Below are positions 18,433 through 28,294 of a stretch of DNA of 40,362 nt, piece by piece. The position numbers and the translations under genes are program-made. This DNA comes from an uncultured Prevotellaceae bacterium (GTDB lineage: Bacteria; Bacteroidota; Bacteroidia; Bacteroidales; Bacteroidaceae). The DNA is taken from the NCBI GenBank assembly GCA_902768105.1, contig CACXJZ010000036.1, positions 1-40,362 on the forward strand, read 5' to 3'. Positions within the stretch are counted from its first letter, which is position 1. Each line of letters opens with the position of its first letter. A model generated the notes under the pieces. That model did not search any database. It was not told the origin of the DNA and saw only the letters and a program-made list of their open reading frames with translations.

Positions 18433-19197
18433 TTAACTGTTTTTGTTGATAATCTCTTTTGCCAGTGCCAAATGGTTCTTGGCTCCCGTTGAGTCTGCGT
18501 CGTATAAAATAACTGGCAGACCATGACTCGGACTTTCCGAGAGTTTTACGTTACGTTGGATAACCGTCTTGAAAACCAGTTCCTGGAAGTGGCGCTTCAC
18601 CTCGTCGTAAATCTGATTGGCCAGACGCAGACGAGAGTCGTACATCGTCAGCAAGAATCCTTCGATTTCAAGTTTCGGATTCAGCTTCTGTTTGATGATC
18701 TTGATGGTGTTCAGCAATTTTGAGATACCCTCCAATGCGAAATATTCACACTGCACGGGAATTATGACAGAATCGGCAGCCGTCAGTGAGTTCACCGTAA
18801 TGAGACCCAACGAGGGTGAGCAGTCAATCAATATGTAGTCGTATTCGTTGCGGATGGGGCTAAGAAGTTTGCTTAATACCTTTTCACGGTTCTCCAGGTT
18901 CAACATCTCAATCTCCGCACCTACTAAGTCAATGTGGCTTGGTATGATGTCTAATCCGTCAATATCGGTAGTGTAGACGGCGTCACGTACGTTGGCCTTG
19001 TCAATAATGCACTCATAGAGTGAACAATCAATTTCCTTGATATCGACGCCCAGTCCGCTGGAGGCATTGGCCTGTGGATCGGCATCGACCACTAAAACAT
19101 TTTTTTCCAGTGTTGCTAGTGAGGCTGCCAGATTGATGGTCGTCGTGGTCTTTCCCACACCGCCTTTCTGGTTTGCTAATGCTATGATTTTTCCCAT
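18433..19197 (-). CDS. parA: Chromosome-partitioning ATPase ParA (Soj)
   Basis: The 254-residue deviant Walker ATPase works with ParB in chromosome segregation. Walker A is KGGVGKTTT at residues 9-17, the Walker A' Asp is in VVDADPQANAS, and Walker B is LIDCSPSLG. I chose the ATG at 19197 (protein start MGKIIALANQ) over the in-frame TTG 15 bases upstream. The ATG has a good AAAGGA ribosome-binding sequence 7 bases before it and gives the usual family N-terminus. It is the first gene of the operon that continues through parB, DUF5683, transglycosylase, relA/spoT and pectinesterase. Confidence 0.96.
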   Translation of the reverse strand: MGKIIALANQKGGVGKTTTTINLAASLATLEKNVLVVDADPQANASSGLGVDIKEIDCSLYECIIDKANVRDAVYTTDIDGLDIIPSHIDLVGAEIEMLNLENREKVLSKLLSPIRNEYDYILIDCSPSLGLITVNSLTAADSVIIPVQCEYFALEGISKLLNTIKIIKQKLNPKLEIEGFLLTMYDSRLRLANQIYDEVKRHFQELVFKTVIQRNVKLSESPSHGLPVILYDADSTGAKNHLALAKEIINKNS

Positions 19198-19228
19198 TTT
19201 ATTCCTTTCCAATATAGATATTTGGGCG

Positions 19229-19236
19229 CAAAGTTA
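19229..19236 (-). promoter_or_regulatory. Likely -7 element of the parA operon promoter
   Basis: On the minus strand TAACTTTG (19236-19229) matches TAnnTTTG exactly, 32 bases before the parA ATG. No correctly spaced TTTG at -33 was seen, so only the -7 element is supported. Confidence 0.55.
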
Positions 19237-19278
19237 CAAATATTCTATGAGAAATCGTTATTTGTAAACCTTTTTTCG

Positions 19279-19286
19279 TACTTTTG
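19279..19286 (+). promoter_or_regulatory. Likely -7 element of the surE-lpxB promoter
   Basis: TACTTTTG matches TAnnTTTG and lies 23 bases before the surE ATG. The nearest TTTG (19261-19264) is only 14 bases upstream, closer than usual, so the -33 element is uncertain. Confidence 0.55.
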
Positions 19287-19309
19287 CACCAAATTAAACT
19301 ATTTTATTG

Positions 19310-20083
19310 ATGAATGACAAGAAGCCTTTAATACTGATTTCGAATGATGACGGCTACGAAGCCAAGGGTATCAACTCACTTGTGGATATGGTTCGCGGAA
19401 TGGGTGACTTGATAGTTTGTGCACCAGATGGCGCACGTAGTGGTATGGCTTGTGCTTTCTCTGCTGCTACACCATTGACGCTGACGCAACGGCACAGCGA
19501 GGAGGGAGTTGAGGTGTGGTCATGTAACGGAACACCTGTCGATTGTGTGAAGATGGCATTGCATGAGTTGTGCCAAGGACGTCGCCCTGACCTGGTATTG
19601 GGGGGCATCAATCATGGTGATAATGGATCTGTAAATACTCACTATTCAGGTACAATGGGAGTGGTCATGGAGGGGTGTCTAAAGTATATTCCCTCAGTAG
19701 CCTATTCCCTCTGTGACCATAGAAGCGATGCAGACTTCACGCCTTTGGCTCCTTACGTTAAGCGATTCACGCAGCATGTGCTCCTCCATGGATTACCTCG
19801 TGGTGTATGCCTGAACATCAACTTTCCTGTGATGCCGACGTTCAAGGGTGTACGTGTCTGCCGCATGGCATACGGTTCGTGGGGAAATGAAATTACTAAG
19901 TGTCACCATCCACGTGGGTACGACTACTGGTGGATGGTAGGCCAATATACTAACGACGAGCCAGAGGCCGAGGATACGGACAATTGGGCACTCAATCACG
20001 GCTATGTAGCCATTACGCCAACTCGAATGGATGTCACGGCCTATGAGTATATGGAGCAATTTCAAGCGTTAACAATTGAATAA
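19310..20083 (+). CDS. surE: 5'/3'-nucleotidase SurE
   Basis: The 257-residue SurE phosphatase removes phosphate from nucleoside monophosphates, with a role in stress survival and stationary phase. The metal-binding Asp pair is in LISNDDGYEAKG at residues 9-20. Further family motifs are GARSGMACAFS, the Asn in GGINHGDN and YSGTMGVVMEG. I use the ATG at 19310; an in-frame TTG directly before it is not needed. The stop codon is immediately followed by the lpxB ATG with no gap, so the two are translationally coupled. Confidence 0.95.
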   Translation: MNDKKPLILISNDDGYEAKGINSLVDMVRGMGDLIVCAPDGARSGMACAFSAATPLTLTQRHSEEGVEVWSCNGTPVDCVKMALHELCQGRRPDLVLGGINHGDNGSVNTHYSGTMGVVMEGCLKYIPSVAYSLCDHRSDADFTPLAPYVKRFTQHVLLHGLPRGVCLNINFPVMPTFKGVRVCRMAYGSWGNEITKCHHPRGYDYWWMVGQYTNDEPEAEDTDNWALNHGYVAITPTRMDVTAYEYMEQFQALTIE

Positions 20084-21241
20084 ATGAAGTATTATCTAAT
20101 AGTTGGAGAAGCAAGTGGTGACCTGCATGCCTCGCGGCTGATGCTGTCGTTGCAGCGTGAAGACCCAGAGGCGGAGTTCCGCTTCTACGGTGGTGACCTG
20201 ATGGCATCTGTTGGGGGGACGCTTGTCAAACACTATAACGAGTTGGCATACATGGGTTTCATAACGGTGCTATTGCATTTGCCCACCATTCTAAAGAATA
20301 TGAAGATGTGCAAGCGCGACATTAGCGCGTGGCAACCAGACGTGGTCATCCTCGTTGATTACCCGGGTTTCAACCTCGGTATTGCCAAATATGTGCATGG
20401 TCAGAGGCAGAAGACTAATAGTCTGAAACCCAAAGTGTTTTATTACATCTCTCCCAAGATATGGGCATGGAAGGAGCACCGCATAAAGAATATCCGTCGT
20501 GATGTTGACGAATTGTTTAGCATCCTGCCCTTTGAGATAGAATTCTTTGAGCAGAAACATCATTACCCAATCCATTATGTAGGTAATCCCACGCGAGAGG
20601 AGGTGGATGAGTGGATCAAGGAGCATGGAGCAAGAAGTATGGAGCATGACACATCCCCACATGCTAAGACTATCGCCCTCCTTGCGGGTTCCCGTCGTCA
20701 GGAAATCAAGGACAACTTGCCTGCTATGATTGAGGCAACAAAGCCTTATGCAGGCCAGTATGATGTGGTGTTGGCAGGAGCACCGTCTATTCCAGAGGAT
20801 TTCTACCAACCATTTGTGGAGGGGACACATGTACGGGTGGTACACAACCAGACTTATCAGCTGCTTAGTGAGGCAACGGCTGCCCTTGTAACTAGTGGTA
20901 CCGCCACCCTCGAGACCTGCTGTTTTGGTGTGCCTCAGGTGGTTTCCTACCGCTTGCCGATGGGGAAAGCCTATGGTTTGTTGCGTAAATGGTTCGTTAA
21001 GGTGAAATATGTGTCGTTGGTAAACCTGATTGCAGACAGGGAGGTGGTGCCCGAACTGGTTGCCAACACATTCTCTATGGAAGCGTTGAAGTATGAGCTG
21101 GAGCGCATCATGCCAGGTGGTGATGCACGTGAAGCGATGTTACGTGGCTACGACGAAGTCCGTCAACGCTTGGGCAGCCAATGTGCTCCTGATGAGGCTG
21201 CCCGCCTGATGATTAAATTACTGAAACATAATCAAGTATAA
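20084..21241 (+). CDS. lpxB: Lipid-A-disaccharide synthase LpxB
   Basis: The 385-residue GT19 glycosyltransferase joins UDP-diacylglucosamine and lipid X to form the lipid A disaccharide at the inner membrane. Family motifs are GEASGDLHASRLM at residues 7-19, MGFITVLLHLP, YYISPKIWAWKEHRI, GNPTREEV, LLAGSRRQEIKDNLP and TSGTATLE. The linker after GNPTREEV contains a short duplicated GGAGCATG DNA motif (about 20620-20648) but remains in frame. The gene abuts surE and is followed 4 bases later by a DUF5020 gene. Confidence 0.96.
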   Translation: MKYYLIVGEASGDLHASRLMLSLQREDPEAEFRFYGGDLMASVGGTLVKHYNELAYMGFITVLLHLPTILKNMKMCKRDISAWQPDVVILVDYPGFNLGIAKYVHGQRQKTNSLKPKVFYYISPKIWAWKEHRIKNIRRDVDELFSILPFEIEFFEQKHHYPIHYVGNPTREEVDEWIKEHGARSMEHDTSPHAKTIALLAGSRRQEIKDNLPAMIEATKPYAGQYDVVLAGAPSIPEDFYQPFVEGTHVRVVHNQTYQLLSEATAALVTSGTATLETCCFGVPQVVSYRLPMGKAYGLLRKWFVKVKYVSLVNLIADREVVPELVANTFSMEALKYELERIMPGGDAREAMLRGYDEVRQRLGSQCAPDEAARLMIKLLKHNQV

Positions 21242-21245
21242 TAAT

Positions 21246-21965
21246 ATGAATCGTATCCTTTTTATTATAGTCATAGTCCTTTGTCCACTGTCTTTCAGCA
21301 ATATGGCAGCGCAGGACATCCAGTTACATTATGATTTTGGACGTAACATCTATACCGGTGAGGAGGCTGGACGAGCCAAGGCTACGGTGACTGTCGAGCA
21401 GTTCAAAACCGATGATTGGGGCTCATGGTATTATTTTGTTGATATTGATCTCAGCAGTCATTTTACGGAAAGTGCCTATACGGAGATTTCGCGTGAGTTC
21501 AATTTGACCAAAGAGTCTCCTTTTGCTGCTCATGTGGAGTATGACGGCGGACTCAGTCGTAATGGTAGCTTCCAGCAGGCAGCTCTCGTAGGTGGAGCAT
21601 GGAATGGTCATACACAGGACTTCTCCACCACTTGGTCTGTGCAATTGTTGTATAAGCAATTTTTCAAGAGCTACGAAAATACCCGTGCCTATGCCAGTGC
21701 ACAGCTGACGGGTGTCTGGAGTACCACGTTTGCCAATAAACGTTGCACTTTCTCTGGTTTTATAGATTTCTGGCGTGGTGAGAAGGTCGATGGTCATGGG
21801 CAACTGGTCATCCTCAGCGAGCCTCAGTTCTGGTACAACGTAACGGAACACTTCTCTGTAGGTACTGAATGGGAGTTTAGTAACAATTTCGTTTATAATT
21901 CCGCCCCAACCAGTAACAAGACATTCTTCTTGAATCCAACGTTAGCCGTAAAGTGGAATTTCTAA
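21246..21965 (+). CDS. DUF5020 family outer-membrane-type protein
   Basis: The 239-residue product has a signal peptide (ILFIIVIVLCPLSFSNMAA, cleavage near residue 22). After that it is a run of amphipathic beta-strands with many aromatic residues (WYYFVDIDLS, FSVGTEWEFSNNF), ending with Phe (VKWNF). This is typical of a small outer-membrane barrel. It resembles the DUF5020 family of Bacteroidales, whose shape is like nucleoside-channel (Tsx-like) porins; any transport substrate is unknown. Linkage to surE (a nucleotidase) makes nucleoside uptake a tempting but unproved idea. It is the last gene of the surE-lpxB operon and is closed by a strong terminator. Confidence 0.8.
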   Translation: MNRILFIIVIVLCPLSFSNMAAQDIQLHYDFGRNIYTGEEAGRAKATVTVEQFKTDDWGSWYYFVDIDLSSHFTESAYTEISREFNLTKESPFAAHVEYDGGLSRNGSFQQAALVGGAWNGHTQDFSTTWSVQLLYKQFFKSYENTRAYASAQLTGVWSTTFANKRCTFSGFIDFWRGEKVDGHGQLVILSEPQFWYNVTEHFSVGTEWEFSNNFVYNSAPTSNKTFFLNPTLAVKWNF

Positions 21966-22005
21966 AGAAAGAGCGGTGAAGTCCATGCTTCACCGCTCAT
22001 CTTTA
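21964..22005. terminator. Bidirectional terminator between the DUF5020 and GH94 genes
   Basis: A perfect 11-pair hairpin (21971-21981 with 21988-21998, 6-base loop) separates two convergent genes. It is flanked by AAAGAAA on the left and ATCTTTATT on the right, so either strand ends in a U-rich run. Confidence 0.92.
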
Positions 22006-24444
22006 TTACATTGTGACCTCCACAGTGTGCTTACCAGCAGAATAAGGGATGATGTTGCCATCGATGGGTGAACCATCGAGCACAACTTGTTTTACACCCT
22101 TCTGACTACCGTTCGGATGAATCGTAATGGAGTATTCTGCATCACGGAACCGACGCTGGATGGTATAGTCTGTAGCTGTCTCAGGAAGACATGGGTCTAT
22201 TTGCAGGCCGTCGTACTGAGGTTTGATGCCCAGAATATACTGACTTACCGTGAGCCACATCCAAGCGGCAGTACCTGTCAGCCAGGAGTTCTTTCCCTCG
22301 CCAGGCTTGGTAGCGTCCTTACCAGCTACCATCTGACAATTGACGTATGGCTCCACCTTATGCAGCGTCTGGTATTTCTCCTCGACATACGAAGGCAGAA
22401 TCTTGGCGTAGTGGCTCCAAGCGTCGTTGCCCCGACCGGCGATACATTCACCGATGATGACCCACGGGTTGTTGTGACAGAAGATTCCGGCATTCTCCTT
22501 ATAGCCCTCGGGGTAGGAGCTGATTTCACCATACTCATAGACGTACTTCGTGAAGGCGGGATTATTGAGCACCATGCCGTGCTCGCACTCCAGATATTTC
22601 TTGCAGGAGTCAAGTGCCTTACCCACCATGCCGTCCTCAGCACCAATCTCAGCCATAGTACACCAGCCCTGGCTTTCGATGAATATCTTGGCTTCCTCGC
22701 ATTCCTTGGAACCAATCTTACGGCCGAAGTAGTCGTATGCACGCAGGTACCACTCGCCATCCCAGCCATCCTTCTTCACGGCAGCAATCATGGCATCGAC
22801 AGCCTTCTGCATTCTCTCTGCTTCTGCAGAATTACCTATCTTCTTACATAGTGCTATGTACTCCTTGCCAGTTACTACAAAGAGACCGGCAATCATCAAT
22901 GACTCAGCCTTTGTGCCCTCGCTCTTGTTCTCGGTGGTTTGGAAGCTCTCATTGGGGTCCCACGAGAAACAGTTGAGGTTTAGGCAGTCGTTCCAGTCTG
23001 CACGTCCGATAAGTGGCAGCAGGTGCGGGCCGAGGTTGTTGATGACGTGGTTCATCGAGACCTTCAGGTGCTCGAAGAGTGTAACCTCGGAGCCAGGCTC
23101 ATTGTCGAAAGGCACCATTTCGTCGAGGATAGAGAAATCGCCTGTTTCCTTGATATAGGCCACGGTACCGAAGATGAGCCAGCAGGGGTCGTCGTTGAAT
23201 CCACCGCCGATGTCGTTGTTACCACGCTTGGTGAGTGGCTGGTATTGGTGATAGCAACCACCGTCGGGGAACTGCGTTGAAGCGATATCGATGATACGCT
23301 CACGGGCACGGGGCGGTATCTGGTGTACGAAGCCCACGAGATCCTGATTGCTGTCGCGGAAGCCCATGCCACGGCCTACGCCGCTCTCGAAGAATGAGGC
23401 AGAGCGTGAGAAGTTGAACGTCACCATACACTGGTACTGGTTCCAGATGTTTACCATGCGGTCTATCTTATCGTTGCCCGTTTTGACGCTATATATACTG
23501 AGCAGACGGTCCCAATAATCCTTCAATTGGGCGAATGCCATATCGACTTTCTCTGTCGTATCAAGCTTCTCGATGATGGCATGTGCGCGTTGCTTATTAA
23601 TCACTTGCGGAGCAGCAAACTTCTCCTCCTGTGGGTTTTCCACATATCCAAGCAGGAATACAAAGTCTTTCGACTCGCCTGGCTGCAGTGTCACCTCGAT
23701 GTAATGAGATGCGATAGGGCTCCATCCGTGAGCGTGGCTGTTGCGTGGTTTTCCTTCCATGACGGCATCAGGCTCGTTGAAACCATTGTATAGTCCTACG
23801 AACGTCTCACGGTCAGTGTCGAAACCCTGAATCTCTGTGTTCACGTGATAGAAGGCATAGTGGTTACGGCGTTCGCGATATTCCGTTTTGTGGTAGATGG
23901 TGCTACCCTCAATCTCTACTTCTCCAGTAGAGAAGTTGCGCTGGAAATTCTCCATGTCCGTAGCAGCATTCCACAAGCACCACTCTTCAAACGAGAAGAG
24001 CTTAAGCGTCTTTACTTCGTTGCTTTGATTGGTCAGCGTCAGCTTTTGCACCTCAGCCCAGGTTTTCAGAGGAACAAAGAAAAGCACGCTAGCTTCCACG
24101 CCGTTTTTTCGGCCTGTAATGCGGGTGTAGCCCATACCATGACGGCACTCGTAGAAGTCGAGCGCAGTCTTCATGGGTTTCCAGCCGGGACTCCAGATGG
24201 TCTGCCCGTCATTGATATAAAAATATCTGCCGCCATTGTCCATTGGAACGTTGTTGTAGCGATAGCGGGTAATGCGGCGGAACTTAGCATCTTTGTAGAA
24301 AGAGTAGCCTCCGGCGGTGTTTGAGATGAGAGAGAAGAAATCCTCATTGCCTAGATAGTTAATCCAGGGCCACGGTGTGCGCGGGTCGGTAATAACGTAC
24401 TCGCGGTGTTGGTCATCGAAGTGACCGTACTTTTTGTTTTCCAT
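22006..24444 (-). CDS. GH94 phosphorylase, probably cellobiose phosphorylase
   Basis: At 812 residues this is the usual size of GH94 cellobiose phosphorylases. These cytoplasmic enzymes split a beta-linked disaccharide with phosphate into sugar-1-phosphate and free sugar, saving ATP. The N-terminal beta-sandwich begins [15 protein letters not shown]. The (alpha/alpha)6 catalytic domain includes [15 protein letters not shown], the [11 protein letters not shown] segment with the likely general-acid Asp, and [14 protein letters not shown] near residues 710-730. No signal peptide is present. Cellobiose is favoured because of overall resemblance and the nearby cellulase; chitobiose or laminaribiose cannot be excluded. 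It starts 10 bases after the hydrolase gene. Confidence 0.9.
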   Translation of the reverse strand: MENKKYGHFDDQHREYVITDPRTPWPWINYLGNEDFFSLISNTAGGYSFYKDAKFRRITRYRYNNVPMDNGGRYFYINDGQTIWSPGWKPMKTALDFYECRHGMGYTRITGRKNGVEASVLFFVPLKTWAEVQKLTLTNQSNEVKTLKLFSFEEWCLWNAATDMENFQRNFSTGEVEIEGSTIYHKTEYRERRNHYAFYHVNTEIQGFDTDRETFVGLYNGFNEPDAVMEGKPRNSHAHGWSPIASHYIEVTLQPGESKDFVFLLGYVENPQEEKFAAPQVINKQRAHAIIEKLDTTEKVDMAFAQLKDYWDRLLSIYSVKTGNDKIDRMVNIWNQYQCMVTFNFSRSASFFESGVGRGMGFRDSNQDLVGFVHQIPPRARERIIDIASTQFPDGGCYHQYQPLTKRGNNDIGGGFNDDPCWLIFGTVAYIKETGDFSILDEMVPFDNEPGSEVTLFEHLKVSMNHVINNLGPHLLPLIGRADWNDCLNLNCFSWDPNESFQTTENKSEGTKAESLMIAGLFVVTGKEYIALCKKIGNSAEAERMQKAVDAMIAAVKKDGWDGEWYLRAYDYFGRKIGSKECEEAKIFIESQGWCTMAEIGAEDGMVGKALDSCKKYLECEHGMVLNNPAFTKYVYEYGEISSYPEGYKENAGIFCHNNPWVIIGECIAGRGNDAWSHYAKILPSYVEEKYQTLHKVEPYVNCQMVAGKDATKPGEGKNSWLTGTAAWMWLTVSQYILGIKPQYDGLQIDPCLPETATDYTIQRRFRDAEYSITIHPNGSQKGVKQVVLDGSPIDGNIIPYSAGKHTVEVTM

Positions 24445-24454
24445 ACTTGTTTGT

Positions 24455-25645
24455 TTATTGTTTAATATTTAATGTATAATGTTCTTTCAAGTGTTTCTCA
24501 AAGAACTGCAGTGCCCGTTCTTGAGCACGGAGTCCGCAACTGTGCCCCATATCCCAGAGTTCGGTGTCCAACTGCTCGTCAGCCCCTTGGCTATGCCATA
24601 CGTCGCGCATAATGTGGAAAGCCTTTTCTGTACCAGCCACAGGAAATAGCTTGTCTTGATTGCCGTTGATGAACAGCATGGCGTTAGGACAGGCCAGTGA
24701 GGCAATATGAGGGTAGTCCAGCCAGCGACGCAGACCAGGCAGACAATTAGCAAAACCGCCATTCTCCGTACGCTTGTACTTGAATGACAGCTGTTCGTCT
24801 GTCGTCGTCATCCAGCAGATGGCCGCTGTTGCCTTGATATGTGGACTCAGGGCTGCCAGCATCCATGCTCTATAGGCTCCCATCGAGCATCCCATGCATC
24901 CTATACGCTCTTTGTCTACCTCGGGCATCGAAGCCAGGAATTCTGTGCTGCTCAGGTCATCGTAAGTCATGTAGGCAGATAGGTCTATGCCGTACATCAT
25001 CATGTTGCCTGCAATCATGTCATATTTGTCGCGCAGCGGTCCCTCTTCTTGTCCACGCTCTCCCCACATGGGGGCGTCTGTCGACAACACTACGTAACCA
25101 TGCTGTGCCAGATAATCGCCAACAAACTGTCCATCATAGAGACTCTTGACCCATTTGTCGGCATCGCAGATAACAATCGAGTCTTCGCAGGCCAGTGGTT
25201 TTATCATCTTCTCCTTGCCAATGAAGAGATGTGCCCCATGGTCGTGCAGCAGGTTGATGGCAGGGAACGGACCCTCGCCGTCAGGAATTAGTACATAGGC
25301 AGGAACGTCGTAATAGCGTGATAACGGGATGTCGATTTTCAGAGCCCTGTAGCCATCCCGCTGCTCTTCAGCCAACAACTTGGTTTTCGTAAGTAAGCCT
25401 TCCCCTTCGGGGATTTTTGGTGGGGCTTCCAACATACACTCAAAGACCTTCTGTCGTGCCACCTGCTTCCACTCCGCAAAGTCTGTGATGGTGCTATTAC
25501 CCCAAGCCAGCGGATAGGTAAGGTCCTTGAGCAGCGAATCGGCATACACGGGCAGGTTACGACGGAACTCGTAACGCTCGCGCTGTTGGCCGTGGGCTGT
25601 AAGAACCCAGAAACAGGCGAAAAGCAGAATGGTGGTCTTATTCAT
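24455..25645 (-). CDS. Secreted alpha/beta hydrolase (dienelactone hydrolase/acetyl-xylan-esterase-like)
   Basis: The 396-residue protein has a signal peptide ([16 protein letters not shown]). The alpha/beta-hydrolase fold begins near residue 100 ([29 protein letters not shown]). The nucleophile elbow is [10 protein letters not shown] (about 253-262). The acid Asp is in [10 protein letters not shown] (about 333) and the catalytic His in WDMGHSCGL (about 369), so the triad is complete. The build resembles large bacterial hydrolases of the abhydrolase_7/acetyl-xylan-esterase kind. Substrate is unknown; deacetylation of plant glycans would fit the GH94 neighbour 10 bases downstream. Confidence 0.82.
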   Translation of the reverse strand: MNKTTILLFACFWVLTAHGQQRERYEFRRNLPVYADSLLKDLTYPLAWGNSTITDFAEWKQVARQKVFECMLEAPPKIPEGEGLLTKTKLLAEEQRDGYRALKIDIPLSRYYDVPAYVLIPDGEGPFPAINLLHDHGAHLFIGKEKMIKPLACEDSIVICDADKWVKSLYDGQFVGDYLAQHGYVVLSTDAPMWGERGQEEGPLRDKYDMIAGNMMMYGIDLSAYMTYDDLSSTEFLASMPEVDKERIGCMGCSMGAYRAWMLAALSPHIKATAAICWMTTTDEQLSFKYKRTENGGFANCLPGLRRWLDYPHIASLACPNAMLFINGNQDKLFPVAGTEKAFHIMRDVWHSQGADEQLDTELWDMGHSCGLRAQERALQFFEKHLKEHYTLNIKQ

Positions 25646-25702
25646 TAATATTTTAACCTTTAATCTATCGCTCGGCTCTGCCGCTTTGCTTGCAAAGAAC
25701 CT

Positions 25703-28294
25703 TTACAGTCTGAAGCCTATACTACCCATGAACCAACGGCCTTGCTGGGGTATGAGGTTGGTGTTCATGCCGCTACGGTAGTAATGGGTTCCGAGTACGT
25801 TATGTACGTTGAGACCCAAGGTGATGCGTCCAAGCGTGTAATCAGCACCAAGGTTGAGGATGGCACGGGCAGGCATGTCTTTTTGGGCGATGATTTCCGA
25901 TGCCAGTTGAGTGGCAATCTTCATCATCTCCATAGCTTTCTCAATATCAATATCCATGTAGCTGATAGCTTCTCTTACAGCAGCTTCCGTCTGTATGAGT
26001 TTTACAATATCAGTATTGTAGGACGATTGTTTGCTTTCAAACATCAGGTGTCCGTGAAGTTTCAGTTGTGGCGTGGCTTGCCAGCCAATGACAAGGTTCG
26101 ACATGAGAGCAGGAGTGTTGTTGTTGGAATTAATGTTGGAATGAAGGTATTCGTTCAGCTCTTCCATGTCAATTCCCATGAGGTTTGATTTGAAGGTATG
26201 AGTCCATGTGAGATTGAGGTTGGCAGTAAATCGTGGTAGGCGGTAACTTGCCGCAAACTCAACACCCACGGTCTTATTCTGGCTGGCGTTCTCGTAATCC
26301 ATAATTTGCGTCATAATAAGGTCGTTGGCGCGGTTGTAGAAACTATTAATCTCGAAGTCGAAACCCTTTATCCAGTCGTGGCCGGCAAACGACAGCTGGA
26401 AGGAGTGTATTCGCTCGGGCAGTACCTTTATCTCAACGCCGCCGGTCATTCCTCCAAGCGCCTTTACCATGATGTTGGCCTTTCGGTAGAAATAGGGAGC
26501 ATCGACAAACGATTTGCTATAGCTGAGTTTCACGTTCCACTTAGGTCGCAGCAGAATAAGTGCGATACGCGGTGAAAGTTCGTTGACCTTGGTGTCGTCA
26601 TCACGTTGTTTGTAGTCGTAGCGCAGTCCGGCATTGAGGATGAGCGATCGCCACTGGTGTTTCAGTTGCAGATAGACGTCAGCACTATTCTCACTGCCCT
26701 TGCCTACATTGCGCATCACGGGATTCTCGTTAAACGTTTCCTCAAAGTTGTAGCCTATCTGGTAGCGAATGTCGTCAAGTTGGAAACGATTGAATTCTGC
26801 TCCAAATGAGAGGATGCCTTTTTGATTGTTTCCTATGTTGTAACTGTATCCTCCTTTAAACTGTGCACCATAGTCCTGTTCCTGTGCATTGATATACCTT
26901 GATATGCCGCCAAAGTTCTTGAAAATACTATCTACGTTGGCAGGCAGTCCTAAAACGGTTCCTAAGGTGGGCATTGGAGCGTCGCTAATTACTTGGTACT
27001 GTGTTAGGTCTGCCCTGTCATAGGTAATGGCATATTTCAGGTTGAGATTACCCAATTGATGGCTGTAGCTAAGGTCGGCGTGGCTGGAGTAGGTGGCGAA
27101 GCTGGGACTAATGCCGAAGTGGGTACAATAACGGTCATGGTCGTACGACATACCAAAAGTGGTTGTTGTGTAGGGCGCCACCACCTGCGAGAAGTGGGTG
27201 TCGTAAAGAAAGCTCAATCCCTTCCAACTCAGTTGGATGCCGAAGTCATAGGACGGCCGGTTGCCAATGCGACCTATGCGGATGTCATCGACGGGCATGG
27301 GGTAGTAGCTCTCCTCGCGTCGTTCCTCGGGTACACCACGTTCCTCGCCGCTGTTCCGGTAGATGCTTCCCCAGACAAGCATGTCGAGGTCAAAGTAGCG
27401 TTTGCCGAATACTACGTCGCCGCGTAACTGTCCGTAGTTGCCGACACCTACCTTTGTCCTCAGTCCATCAACGTCGCCACCTTGTTTGGTAATGATGTTT
27501 ACCACGGCGGTCAGTGCCACACCACCATAGAGTGATGAGGCTGGGCCTCGCAACACCTCAATCTGCTTCACTTTCTCCAGAGAGATACTGAAGTCGGGAG
27601 CAGCGGCGTTGGTGGAGTAGTTGTTCAGTCGATGGCCGTTGAGCATGATGAGGATTTTCTCCTGCGTGTTGCTATAGATGCCGCGCATGGCGATGTTGAT
27701 GTCGTCGTTACAATCAACGATGTTCATGCCTGGAACGTAGGCTGCCAGTACCTCCTGCAAGTTACGTCCACCACTGTTACGAATCATCTCTTCAGTAATC
27801 AGTGTAGTGGGTACGGGCACCTCGGCCAGACTCTCGGCCTGACTGGAAGCGGTAGTGATGGTGGCAGTCATGCCAGCTTTGATGCTGTTTACGATGTCGG
27901 CAAAGATTGGCGGGTCTTGGGGCGATACCGTGTAGTAAGGGTTCTGCTCCAGCATCAGCGAAGCATATTGCTCAGTCTGTTCCATGTCGAAACGAGCCAG
28001 ATAGCTAAGGGCAATGAGTCGCAGCGCGTTCTGACGATCGTTATCTTTAAAGTCGTTAAGGTTTATCAGCAGCGAGTCGCGAGCCTGCTCTATGCGTCCT
28101 ATCTCGTAGTCGCTCTCTGCCTGTCTGTAGATGCGACGTGCCCTTGTCTCGTCTTGTGCTGAAGCGTCTGTAATCAAAAACGATAAGTGGAACACGAGGA
28201 TGACTGCGCATAGCAGCATCCTTCTCCCCATACCGTTTACGTTTATATGCTTGGTCATAGCGGTAGCAGATATGTTTCTTTTTTCACTTTTCAT
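25703..28294 (-). CDS. TonB-dependent receptor with N-terminal TPR-like helical domain
   Basis: The 863-residue protein has a signal segment at about residues 23-47 (GRRMLLCAVILVFHLSFLITDASA). Residues about 48-140 are helical (DETRARRIYRQAESDYEIGRIEQARDSLL-type) and look like one or two TPR units instead of the usual carboxypeptidase-like domain of SusC proteins. The TonB plug follows: EVPVPTTLITEEMIRNSGGRN, then MRGIYSN, MLNGHRLNN and IEVLRGPASSLYGG. A 22-strand-type barrel fills the rest, ending RWFMGSIGFRL with terminal aromatic and Leu residues. No SusD partner is present. The start overlaps the end of the histidine kinase gene by 11 bases, so receptor and kinases are made together. The ligand is unknown. 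Confidence 0.9.
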   Translation of the reverse strand: MKSEKRNISATAMTKHINVNGMGRRMLLCAVILVFHLSFLITDASAQDETRARRIYRQAESDYEIGRIEQARDSLLINLNDFKDNDRQNALRLIALSYLARFDMEQTEQYASLMLEQNPYYTVSPQDPPIFADIVNSIKAGMTATITTASSQAESLAEVPVPTTLITEEMIRNSGGRNLQEVLAAYVPGMNIVDCNDDINIAMRGIYSNTQEKILIMLNGHRLNNYSTNAAAPDFSISLEKVKQIEVLRGPASSLYGGVALTAVVNIITKQGGDVDGLRTKVGVGNYGQLRGDVVFGKRYFDLDMLVWGSIYRNSGEERGVPEERREESYYPMPVDDIRIGRIGNRPSYDFGIQLSWKGLSFLYDTHFSQVVAPYTTTTFGMSYDHDRYCTHFGISPSFATYSSHADLSYSHQLGNLNLKYAITYDRADLTQYQVISDAPMPTLGTVLGLPANVDSIFKNFGGISRYINAQEQDYGAQFKGGYSYNIGNNQKGILSFGAEFNRFQLDDIRYQIGYNFEETFNENPVMRNVGKGSENSADVYLQLKHQWRSLILNAGLRYDYKQRDDDTKVNELSPRIALILLRPKWNVKLSYSKSFVDAPYFYRKANIMVKALGGMTGGVEIKVLPERIHSFQLSFAGHDWIKGFDFEINSFYNRANDLIMTQIMDYENASQNKTVGVEFAASYRLPRFTANLNLTWTHTFKSNLMGIDMEELNEYLHSNINSNNNTPALMSNLVIGWQATPQLKLHGHLMFESKQSSYNTDIVKLIQTEAAVREAISYMDIDIEKAMEMMKIATQLASEIIAQKDMPARAILNLGADYTLGRITLGLNVHNVLGTHYYRSGMNTNLIPQQGRWFMGSIGFRL

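Noticed and set aside
19198-19212. TTG start adding five residues to ParA
   Set aside because: The ATG at 19197 has a better ribosome-binding sequence and gives the family N-terminus.
20620-20648. Duplicated GGAGCATG motif in lpxB as a sign of insertion
   Set aside because: The frame is intact and the place is a variable linker of LpxB.
25665-25700. CTTTGCTTGCAAAG palindrome as a terminator after the TonB receptor
   Set aside because: It has a short stem and no following T-run on the minus strand, so downstream genes may still be reached by transcription.
25703-28294. SusC of a polysaccharide utilisation locus
   Set aside because: No SusD neighbour and no SusC-type N-terminal domain; the receptor is coupled to kinase genes instead.
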